DNA of 22,059 bases from Endomicrobiia bacterium (lineage in GTDB: Bacteria > Elusimicrobiota > Endomicrobiia > Endomicrobiales > Endomicrobiaceae). This document shows positions 16,712 through 22,059 of the stretch, piece after piece. The stretch is from positions 1-22,059 of the forward strand of contig BNVZ01000004.1 in assembly GCA_025998475.1 (NCBI GenBank), read 5' to 3'. How positions within the stretch are numbered: the first letter of the stretch is position 1; each line of letters begins with the position of its first letter. Under the pieces are notes generated by a model. The model ran no database searches, was not told the DNA's origin, and was given only the letters and a program-made list of their open reading frames with translations. A program made the translations under genes and the position numbers.

Positions 16712-16825
16712 ATGAAAGTTAGGGCATCGGTAAAACCAATTTGTCGTAAATGTAAAGTAGTAAAACGCAAAGGCGTAGTGAGAGTGTTATGTTCGGATCC
16801 TAGACACAAGCAGAGACAAGGATAA
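16712..16825 (+). CDS. rpmJ: 50S ribosomal protein L36, zinc-binding type
   Basis: L36 is the smallest 50S protein and stabilises 23S rRNA folding near the GTPase centre. The 37-residue product starts [20 protein letters not shown] and ends [11 protein letters not shown]. It has the Cys11, Cys14, Cys27, His32 ligand set of the zinc form. CGGAG lies 6 nt before the start. rpsM follows after a 133-bp gap containing a hairpin. Confidence 0.95.
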   Translation: MKVRASVKPICRKCKVVKRKGVVRVLCSDPRHKQRQG

Positions 16826-16841
16826 TTGTTGCTAGTTAAAG

Positions 16842-16884
16842 TTTGAAGAATGGGCCGGGTGGTTTTTTTGCCTGTTTCTTCAAA
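16842..16884 (+). promoter_or_regulatory. Hairpin between rpmJ and rpsM
   Basis: TTTGAAGAA at 16842-16850 pairs perfectly with TTCTTCAAA at 16876-16884. An inner GGGC/GCCT interaction is possible, and a seven-T run lies inside the loop rather than after the stem. It is thus not a standard terminator. In E. coli the alpha operon is controlled by S4 binding to a structure just before rpsM, so a regulatory role is conceivable but unproven. Confidence 0.35.
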
Positions 16885-16958
16885 GTAATATTTGGATAAC
16901 TATCTTAACGTGTTGCGATAGAGTAAAAAATAGAAGCAAGAATCCGGAGGACAGATAA

Positions 16959-17348
16959 ATGGCCCGTGTAGCTGGAGTAGATTTACCAAAGAACAAAAGA
17001 CTTGATATAGCGTTAAGATATATTTACGGTATAGGACCCGCCATATCAAATGAAATTATTGCAGAGCTTGCTTTAGATTCTGCAAAAAGGGTTAAGGATT
17101 TAACAGAAGAAGAAGTTAATAAGATAAACAATATCATTACAAGGAATTTAAAAGTTGAAGGAGATCTCAGAAGAGAAATTCAGGCAAATATCAAAAGACT
17201 TATAGAAATAGGAAGTTACAGAGGTTCTCGTCATAGAAGAAATCTTCCTGTAAGAGGACAGAGATCTAAAACTAATGCTCGCACAAGACGCGGTAAGAGA
17301 AAGACCGTGGGGGCTGGTAAAGCCGCAGCTCCTGGTAAAAAAGGTTAG
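16959..17348 (+). CDS. rpsM: 30S ribosomal protein S13
   Basis: S13 forms bridge B1 to the 50S and contacts P-site tRNA. The 129-residue protein has [20 protein letters not shown], then [19 protein letters not shown] with the helix-hairpin-helix, then [40 protein letters not shown] and a flexible basic tail. Its ribosome site CGGAGGA is strong. rpsK follows after 72 bp. Confidence 0.98.
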   Translation: MARVAGVDLPKNKRLDIALRYIYGIGPAISNEIIAELALDSAKRVKDLTEEEVNKINNIITRNLKVEGDLRREIQANIKRLIEIGSYRGSRHRRNLPVRGQRSKTNARTRRGKRKTVGAGKAAAPGKKG

Positions 17349-17420
17349 ACTAATGCAAAGCAGGCTGCAAGTAACATAAGTTAGCTGGCTATGTAAACGT
17401 AAATAAAATACGGGGGATGT

Positions 17421-17813
17421 ATGGTAGATGAAAAGAAGACAGGCGGATTTAAAAAGAAAAAGTACACCGCTGGAGTAGCGAGGGCTCATATATTGGCAAC
17501 GTTTAACAATACTATTGTTAACATAACAGACGAAAGAGGAAACACTTTGACTTGGGCATCGTCAGGTGCTTCTGGATTCAAAGGCGCAAAAAAGGGAACC
17601 CCTTTTGCAGCTCAGATGACAGCTGCTGCAGTAGGTAAAAAGGCTATGGATATTGGCGTTAAACAGGTTGCAGTTTTTGTAAATGGACCAGGGCCCGGGA
17701 GAGAAACGGCAATAAGAGGTTTACAGAGTGCCGGTCTTGTAATAACGGTTATAAAAGACGTTACTCCTGTTCCCCATGACGGATGCCGTCCGCCAAAACT
17801 TAGAAGAGTATGA
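17421..17813 (+). CDS. rpsK: 30S ribosomal protein S11
   Basis: S11 shapes the mRNA exit platform with S18 and S6. The 130-residue protein shows [57 protein letters not shown] and [20 protein letters not shown], then [22 protein letters not shown] precedes the ATG. The gene ends with three consecutive in-frame stops, TGA TAA TAG (17811-17819). A lipoprotein gene, not rpsD, follows after 85 bp. Confidence 0.98.
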   Translation: MVDEKKTGGFKKKKYTAGVARAHILATFNNTIVNITDERGNTLTWASSGASGFKGAKKGTPFAAQMTAAAVGKKAMDIGVKQVAVFVNGPGPGRETAIRGLQSAGLVITVIKDVTPVPHDGCRPPKLRRV

Positions 17814-17898
17814 TAATAGTCGACTAACTTTAGTCTTTGGGAAAATTTTAGCTGTTTTGGTGAACATATTAACCAAAATAGAACATGAGGAGAAATTC

Positions 17899-18933
17899 AT
17901 GAAAATAGAAACGGTAAAAGCAGTAGCAATCATAGTTCTATTTGGTTTGATGTTAGGTTCGTGCGATAAAAAGAACGCTTTTCTTGTAAACAGAAGGACT
18001 GCTACACCAGAGAAAATAGAAGAAATAAAAAAAGCTCAAACACCAGCATATAACCCACCAGCAGAAGCACTAGTAGATGATGTACCACCAGCAGCTGTAC
18101 CAGTACCACCAGTACAAGGTGGTCCACAACAACGCAGACCTTGTAGACTACCACTACCACCAAATCGTCAACAACAAATACAACAACAACCACAACAACA
18201 GTCACAACAGCATCAACAATTACCAGCTGTACCAGTACCACCAGTACAAGATGGTCCACAACAACCACAACAACAGTCACAACAGCATCAACAATATGAT
18301 GATGATGCTGTGTCGGCATGTGTGCATTCTTTTTCATCTCCATCGAGTCGGTCAAGTAGCTCGAGTTCAAGCTCATCTTCAAGCTCAAGCGTTTCAAGCT
18401 CAAGTAGTTCGAGCTCAAGTAGCTTGAGTTCATTCTGTGGAGGACAAAAACCTAGTATACCTGTATCTGTATCTTGCAATTCGAGCAGTCTAAGCAGTTC
18501 AAGTCCGACATCATCGAGTTCACCTAGTTCATCTTCATCTTCTCCTTCATCGACGATGGATCAGGATCAATCGGACTTCTCTGGTTTGGCAAATTCTACC
18601 AACTCATCAAAGCGTGTTACATTAGAAAACTGGGGTAATCTAAGATTGATTTATGGAGGTAGCCATCGAAATGCGTCACAGTTGGGGATGGCATTAAAAT
18701 ATTGTGTAACTAAGCAACGCGGCGACACCACCCCATCGCGGCCGACCATGACTGGGTGGATGAACTCAGTGATAAAAGCTTTATCGATGGATGGGCTGGG
18801 AGCGGATGGGTACGCTGCACTGTGGGTTATGCCTTATGAAGATCAATCAAGATTATCCGTCGGTTCATATTATATAACTGTCCAGGCCAGCCTCTCCAAT
18901 GAGTTTAAGGTATGCCTATTTCAAAAAAAATAG
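17899..18933 (+). CDS. Secreted lipoprotein with Pro/Gln and poly-Ser stalks, unrecognised C-terminal domain
   Basis: The 344-residue product begins with a lipoprotein signal peptide, MKIETVKAVAIIVLFGLMLG, and a lipobox LGSC with Cys22 followed by Asp. Residues about 30-60 form a charged linker. About 60-135 is a Pro/Gln-rich stalk holding two copies of AVPVPPVQ(G/D)GPQQ and PQQQSQQHQQ. About 145-220 is Ser-rich with runs of 13 and 10 serines. The last 110 residues form a globular-looking domain (LENWGNLRLIYGG, GLGADGYAALWVMPYEDQSR, SYYITVQASL). I do not recognise that domain. ATG 17899 has GAGGAGA 5 nt upstream; extending upstream would run into rpsK in another frame. It should be exported and lipid-anchored. 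Lying between rpsK and rpsD, it may share their strong transcription. The Ser-linker layout resembles secreted modular proteins, but function is unknown. Confidence 0.85.
   Translation: MKIETVKAVAIIVLFGLMLGSCDKKNAFLVNRRTATPEKIEEIKKAQTPAYNPPAEALVDDVPPAAVPVPPVQGGPQQRRPCRLPLPPNRQQQIQQQPQQQSQQHQQLPAVPVPPVQDGPQQPQQQSQQHQQYDDDAVSACVHSFSSPSSRSSSSSSSSSSSSSVSSSSSSSSSSLSSFCGGQKPSIPVSVSCNSSSLSSSSPTSSSSPSSSSSSPSSTMDQDQSDFSGLANSTNSSKRVTLENWGNLRLIYGGSHRNASQLGMALKYCVTKQRGDTTPSRPTMTGWMNSVIKALSMDGLGADGYAALWVMPYEDQSRLSVGSYYITVQASLSNEFKVCLFQKK
18092..18295 (+). repeat. Interleaved direct repeats coding the Pro/Gln stalk
   Basis: Repeat A (41 bp) occurs at 18092-18132 and 18224-18264 with one mismatch. Repeat B (35 bp) occurs at 18186-18220 and 18261-18295 without mismatch. 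The order A-B-A-B shows duplication of a stalk unit, with a 53-bp segment between A and B lost from or never present in the second unit. The near identity indicates a recent event or gene conversion. Confidence 0.85.
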
Positions 18934-19194
18934 TAATGACAACAAGGAGGAGGATAAAATGATAGAATACAGGACATTCGAACACGAAAACAAAAACGGT
19001 GAATATACTTGGTAGAATAAAAAATGAAAACAAGAATGATTATCTTTAAGTATACAATTTGAGAATGTGATCTATGCATGAAGTTTATTAAGGTTGATTG
19101 GCTGCAAGCAAATGATGTTCGGCACAACGGCTGCTGTCGGACATTTGTTTAAACAGAATAAATAGTGAAAATAAACCTTGGAGGATTTTAATAG
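18934..19194 (+). other. 261-bp spacer before rpsD with two tiny ORFs
   Basis: A very strong ribosome site (AAGGAGGAGG, 18944-18953) precedes ATG 18959, which encodes only 18 residues (MIEYRTFEHENKNGEYTW) before TAG at 19013. A second short frame (MKTRMIIFKYTI) begins about 10 nt later. A loose inverted repeat with ATGTTCGGCA and TGTCGGACAT arms spans about 19112-19142. I see no full gene. The tiny ORFs may be remnants of a truncated gene or a leader. Confidence 0.4.
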
Positions 19195-19827
19195 ATGTCA
19201 CGTTATTTAGGGTCAGCATGTAAGTTGTGTCGTCGCGAAAGAGAGAAGCTTTTTCTTAAAGGGGAGAGATGTTCTTCAAAAAATTGCACCCTTGATAGAA
19301 AAAGAGGCAAAAACGGTCCAGGACAGCAGCATGGAATGGTAAAGGGGAAAATGTCTGATTACGCAAAACATTTGCGTGAGAAGCAGAAGGCAAGAAGAGT
19401 TTATGGTTTAACGGAAGAACAATTTAGCCATTATTATGAAGTAGCAGAAAAGATGAAAGGCTCTACCGGTGATAATCTACTTAAAATTCTTGAGTTGAGA
19501 CTCGATAACGTAGTGGCTCGTCTCGGACTTGCTTCATCTAAAAAAATGGCAAGGCAGCTTGTAAATCATGGAAATATTTTGGTTAACGACAAGAAAGTAG
19601 ATGTGCCACGTTATCAAGTAAAAGTTGGCGATGTTATAACGGTTCCTGAGAAATATAAAGTAAATACTGTTATAAAAAAACTTGTTGACAAGACAACATT
19701 GAGTGTGCCGACATGGTTGAGTTTTGATAAAAACAATATTGCCGGAACCGTTAAAAGTGAGCCGCTTGCAGGAGAGGTTTCACATCCTTTAAATAGCCAG
19801 CTTATTGTTGAATACTACTCAAAATAA
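19195..19827 (+). CDS. rpsD: 30S ribosomal protein S4, zinc-finger type
   Basis: S4 nucleates 30S assembly and in many bacteria autoregulates the alpha operon. The 210-residue protein has an N-terminal Cys set (Cys9, Cys12, Cys26, Cys31) as in zinc-containing S4. It continues GKNGPGQQHG, EKQKARRVYGLTEEQFSHYY and the S4 RNA-binding domain RLDNVVARLGLASSKKMARQ, LVNHGNILVNDKKVDVPRYQ, VGDVITVP. The ribosome site is GGAGGA. Its separation from rpsK by 1381 bp of non-ribosomal DNA is unusual. Confidence 0.98.
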   Translation: MSRYLGSACKLCRREREKLFLKGERCSSKNCTLDRKRGKNGPGQQHGMVKGKMSDYAKHLREKQKARRVYGLTEEQFSHYYEVAEKMKGSTGDNLLKILELRLDNVVARLGLASSKKMARQLVNHGNILVNDKKVDVPRYQVKVGDVITVPEKYKVNTVIKKLVDKTTLSVPTWLSFDKNNIAGTVKSEPLAGEVSHPLNSQLIVEYYSK

Positions 19828-19843
19828 GTTAACAGGTCGTTAG

Positions 19844-19873
19844 TGAGGTTATAAAAGATGAGGTTATAAAAAA
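19844..19873 (+). repeat. 15-bp tandem repeat carrying the rpoA ribosome site
   Basis: TGAGGTTATAAAAGA (19844-19858) is followed directly by TGAGGTTATAAAAAA (19859-19873). Each copy contains a GAGG ribosome-site core; the second is about 12 nt before the rpoA ATG at 19876. It looks like a recent tandem duplication. Confidence 0.7.
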
Positions 19874-19875
19874 TC

Positions 19876-20868
19876 ATGAAAACACAGGATTTAGAAAGGT
19901 TACGTAAGCTTGTTTTAGATGAAAAGACCGCTACGGCGTTTTACTGTCGTTTGACCGCGGAACCTTTTGAGCGTGGTTATGGTCACACGATAGGTAATTC
20001 GTTGAGAAGGATTCTTCTTTCAAGTCTTGAAGGTGCTGCCATTACTTCCGTTAAAATTACGGGAGCTTTGCATGAATTTGCAGTTTTAAAGGGTGTGAAA
20101 GAAGATGTGGCGCAAATTGTTTTAAATTTGAAAAAAGTAAGAGTGAAGCTCCACTCAGACGGACCAGAAAGACTTTATTTAAAAGTTAAAAAAGCTGGAA
20201 AAGTAACTGCGAAAGATATCGAGTCAAACATTAGTGTCGAAATAATGAATCCTGAGCAGGAAATTGCAAATATAGACAATGGGACAGTTCTTGAAATGGA
20301 AATGGAAGTGTCTTTGGGTAAAGGATATGTTCTTGCTGAAGAACTTGAGACGAATGAACATTCAGTAGGTGAAATATTTCTTGACTCATTGTTTTCTCCT
20401 GTAACAAAAGTTAGTTACGAAGTAGAAGATACTCGTGTGGAACAGACTCTTAATTATGATAGGCTGGTTATAGAAATATGGACTGACGGTTCAATAACCC
20501 CTAAGGATGCTTTGATAAGATCGGCTAAAATATTAAGAAACAGTCTTGTAATTTTTACAGGGGATCCTATTGAGTCTGAAGACGAAAATTTTATTATAAA
20601 AAACGACTCTGAAAGCAACGATAAAGTTGTCCAGACACAAGAAGAAGTTCTTGATGAGCCTATAGATATTATGAAGCTTTCAACGAGAGCTTTAAACGGT
20701 TTGATAAATGCAGGAATCGAAACTATTGGTGATTTGGTTAAGATGCAAGAAGAGGATATTTTAAGTTTTGATAATTTTGGAAAACGTTCGCTTGAAGAAG
20801 TTAAAAGTAAACTTGAAGAATTAAATTTGACGATTGGCATGGAAATTAAAAACGGAGCAAAGAAATGA
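19876..20868 (+). CDS. rpoA: DNA-directed RNA polymerase subunit alpha
   Basis: The alpha dimer scaffolds RNA polymerase assembly and its C-terminal domain contacts UP elements and activators. The 330-residue protein has the N-terminal domain (FERGYGHTIGNSLRRILLSS, LEGAAITSVKITG, HEFAVLKGVKEDVAQIVLNL, GEIFLDSLFSPVTKVSYEVE). A long acidic linker (about 235-262) follows. The C-terminal domain has LSTRALNGLINAGIETIGDL and FDNFGKRSLEEVKSKL. The Arg and Asn of the STRALN motif align with the DNA-binding Arg265 and Asn268 of E. coli. It overlaps rplQ by 4 nt. Confidence 0.98.
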   Translation: MKTQDLERLRKLVLDEKTATAFYCRLTAEPFERGYGHTIGNSLRRILLSSLEGAAITSVKITGALHEFAVLKGVKEDVAQIVLNLKKVRVKLHSDGPERLYLKVKKAGKVTAKDIESNISVEIMNPEQEIANIDNGTVLEMEMEVSLGKGYVLAEELETNEHSVGEIFLDSLFSPVTKVSYEVEDTRVEQTLNYDRLVIEIWTDGSITPKDALIRSAKILRNSLVIFTGDPIESEDENFIIKNDSESNDKVVQTQEEVLDEPIDIMKLSTRALNGLINAGIETIGDLVKMQEEDILSFDNFGKRSLEEVKSKLEELNLTIGMEIKNGAKK

Positions 20869-21218
20869 TAAAGACTTATAACGGTAGTAAGCTTGGAGTT
20901 ACAAGTTCGCATAGAAAGGCGATGCTTCGCAATTTAGCAAAAGAGTTATTTCTTTATGAAAAAATAGAGACTACGTTGCCAAAAGCAAAAGAGCTTGTAA
21001 GCTACTCTGAAAAGCTTGTGACAAGAGCGAAAAAAACCGATTTGAGTGCTATAAGAGCGATAAGTGGCGAAATAAACAGCAAAGATGTTGTAAAGAAAGT
21101 GTTCGGCATTTTGGTGCCAAGATACAAAGAAAGAAGCGGTGGATATACGCAGATTATAAAAGTAGGGACAAGACGTGGTGACAACGCGGATATCGCTATA
21201 GTAAAGTTAGTTATATAA
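20865..21218 (+). CDS. rplQ: 50S ribosomal protein L17
   Basis: L17 lies near the tunnel exit. The 117-residue protein has LGVTSSHRKAMLRNLAKELF, LYEKIETTLPKAKEL and the C-terminal PRYKERSGGYTQIIKVGTRR, GDNADIAIVKLVI. It starts in the ATGA overlap with rpoA and closes the alpha operon. The last 27 bases (21192-21218) recur in inverted orientation at the end of the window. Confidence 0.97.
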   Translation: MIKTYNGSKLGVTSSHRKAMLRNLAKELFLYEKIETTLPKAKELVSYSEKLVTRAKKTDLSAIRAISGEINSKDVVKKVFGILVPRYKERSGGYTQIIKVGTRRGDNADIAIVKLVI

Positions 21219-21235
21219 ACAGGTCTATCTAAAAA
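21192..21235 (+). repeat. Left arm of a perfect 44-bp or longer inverted repeat
   Basis: 21192-21235 equals the reverse complement of 22016-22059 at every base. It covers the last codons and stop of rplQ plus AGGTCTATCTAAAAA, which resembles the termini of the small inverted-repeat elements at 131 and 9326. The match reaches the window edge, so the true length is unknown. Confidence 0.9.
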
Positions 21236-21261
21236 CCCATAATTTTTGGGCATTGTTCTGA

Positions 21262-21281
21262 AAGTTCTCTTCGGAAAACTT
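21262..21281 (+). terminator. UUCG-loop hairpin after rplQ, possible terminator or processing site
   Basis: AAGTTCTC (21262-21269) pairs with GAAAACTT (21274-21281) with one mismatch across a C(TTCG)G tetraloop, which is unusually stable in RNA. No T-tract follows, so it is at best a non-canonical terminator or a 3'-end protecting hairpin 44 nt after the rplQ stop. Confidence 0.3.
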
Positions 21282-21331
21282 CTAATTCCATAAACGATTA
21301 GGTGTCAATGCCAAGATAGCAGAGGGGAATT

Positions 21332-21902
21332 ATGAAAGTAAAAAAGGTATTGATTACAACTGTTTTGTTTAGTCTTGCCTTAAGTTCGTGCGATAACTGC
21401 AGTGAAGACAAATATTACAAGTAGGTCTGAGCCAAGTAATACGAAGGCGAAGAAGATGTTCGATATGAACCCAATACGTGATATTCCGCACATAAGCCCT
21501 TCTCAACGGTTTCACAATCACCGAGGGTATTCGTTTCTGGAACGAACAGCAGTTGCTGTTTCAACCGACTCAACAGGAGTAGGAACAGGCTCAAGCGGGA
21601 TCGGAAGCAGGAGCAGTTTCTCAGATTCAATGTGGGAGTGGGCTCAGAGTAAGCTAAAGCCTCTTGGTGCTCAGCAGCGGCAGGAGAAGGTTCAAGTATA
21701 TGAGGCTGCTCAGTAGCCAAGCGGATTCAGCCAGAAACGGAAGCAGCGGCAAACTCAGCAGCGGGCTCAGACGTTTAAACCAACTCAAGGCAAGACTGAT
21801 AATTTGATCATACTGAGAGGTTTAAAGAGATTAACAATGTTAAAGGGAAGCTAGCTAGACAATGATTTGGAAGAAGAATATGGAGATTTATTTACAGATT
21901 AA
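21332..21902 (+). pseudogene. Frameshifted lipoprotein gene, fourth member of the family
   Basis: ATG 21332, 4 nt after GAGGGG, encodes MKVKKVLITTVLFSLALSSC, a lipoprotein signal peptide with the SSC-Asp lipobox, and stops at 21422 after 30 residues. From 21402 a second frame stays open for 104 residues (TSRSEPSNTKAKKMFDMNPI and onward), rich in Ser, Thr, Gly and Gln. After TAG 21714 the same frame continues Gln/Lys-rich (QKRKQRQTQQRAQTFKPTQG) and ends DNDLEEEYGDLFTD at 21900. One frameshift and two stops therefore separate parts of what was probably one surface protein. It fills the interval between the two arms of the terminal inverted repeat. Confidence 0.6.
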
Positions 21903-21906
21903 TTTC

Positions 21907-21963
21907 TCTAGACCGTAAGGTCGGGGCGTTTGCACGGGCAAAGATGTTGCCTTAGAATCTAGA
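21907..21963. other. GC-richer block with nested hairpins, nature unknown
   Basis: Two TCTAGA sextets (21907-21912 and 21958-21963) bracket GACC-GTAA-GGTC (21911-21922, a GNRA loop) and TTTGC-ACGG-GCAAA (21929-21942). The block stands out from the AT-rich surroundings. It matches no tRNA, riboswitch or attC consensus I know. A structured RNA, an element end or a chance fold are all open. Confidence 0.3.
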
Positions 21964-22015
21964 CGGACTATGCTCTGTGTCATTTTCCGTTGATACTTAT
22001 ATGGCGTTTTGTGGT

Positions 22016-22059
22016 TTTTTAGATAGACCTGTTTATATAACTAACTTTACTATAGCGAT
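22016..22059 (-). repeat. Right arm of the terminal inverted repeat, includes inverted rplQ tail
   Basis: Exact reverse complement of 21192-21235. On the minus strand 22033-22059 would encode the last L17 residues and stop, so a second partial or full rplQ end may continue beyond the window. Confidence 0.9.

Noticed and set aside
17776..17898. Extending the lipoprotein upstream into rpsK
   Set aside because: It would overlap rpsK out of frame and bury the signal peptide; ATG 17899 has a good ribosome site.
18002..18433. Minus-strand ORF rich in Val and Leu opposite the lipoprotein stalk
   Set aside because: It is the antisense shadow of Gln/Pro/Ser repeat codons, has no ribosome site, and the plus-strand frame has a clear signal peptide.
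18288..18479. Minus-strand Leu/Glu repeat ORF that looks like a coiled coil
   Set aside because: Produced by reading the poly-Ser codons on the other strand.
21905..21965. Possible c-di-GMP (GEMM) riboswitch because of GNRA loop and CACGGGCAAA
   Set aside because: The conserved blocks are in the wrong order, the first helix is missing, and no gene follows on the same strand in the window.
1..22059. CRISPR arrays, rRNA or tRNA genes
   Set aside because: No regularly spaced repeats and no rRNA or tRNA signatures were seen on either strand by reading.

Overview
This window is the tuf-S10-spc-alpha ribosomal protein supercluster of a bacterium, read entirely on the + strand. It starts inside the 3' end of tuf and runs through rpsJ, rplC, rplD, rplW, rplB, rpsS, rplV, rpsC, rplP, rpmC, rpsQ, rplN, rplX, rplE, rpsN, rpsH, rplF, rplR, rpsE, rplO, secY, adk, map, infA, rpmJ, rpsM, rpsK, rpsD, rpoA and rplQ. 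Every one of these core genes looks intact. rpmD (L30) is absent: rpsE and rplO overlap by 4 nt. The DNA is AT-rich. S14, S4, L24, L36 and adenylate kinase all carry Cys clusters of the zinc-binding type. The organism cannot be fixed from sequence alone. The combination of intact core genes, swollen spacers, short repeats and decaying accessory genes suggests a host-associated lineage in genome reduction; an Elusimicrobiota/Endomicrobium-like symbiont is my best guess (inference, moderate to low confidence).

Layout. 1-123 tuf tail; 124-638 a spacer with a small inverted-repeat element and a duplicated promoter-like repeat; 639-5991 compact S10 operon; 5992-6272 spacer with a promoter; 6273-6521 rpsQ; 6522-7395 insertion holding a frameshifted lipoprotein gene and an unrecognised ORF; 7396-9315 rplN, rplX, rplE, rpsN; 9316-9591 spacer with a second copy of the inverted-repeat element; 9592-15521 rpsH to infA; 15522-16711 a 1.2-kb insertion with a heavily broken lipoprotein gene; 16712-17813 rpmJ, rpsM, rpsK; 17899-18933 an intact lipoprotein with Pro/Gln and poly-Ser stalks, sitting inside the alpha operon; 19195-21218 rpsD, rpoA, rplQ; 21219-22059 a terminal segment bounded by a perfect inverted repeat that includes the last codons of rplQ and encloses another broken lipoprotein.

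The core genes supply ribosomal subunits, the translocon (SecY), nucleotide balance (Adk), N-terminal Met removal (Map), initiation factor 1 and RNA polymerase alpha. Unlike the compact versions of this cluster, many spacers here are 100-1400 bp long and several contain good sigma70-like promoters, so the cluster is probably transcribed as several units.

The most interesting feature is a recurrent family of short lipoproteins in ribosomal spacers: four loci at 6759, 15681, 17899 and 21332, of which only one is intact. Their signal peptides mostly end in a Ser-Cys-Asp lipobox, and the intact member has a low-complexity stalk and an unrecognised C-terminal domain. I could not link the family to any described system.
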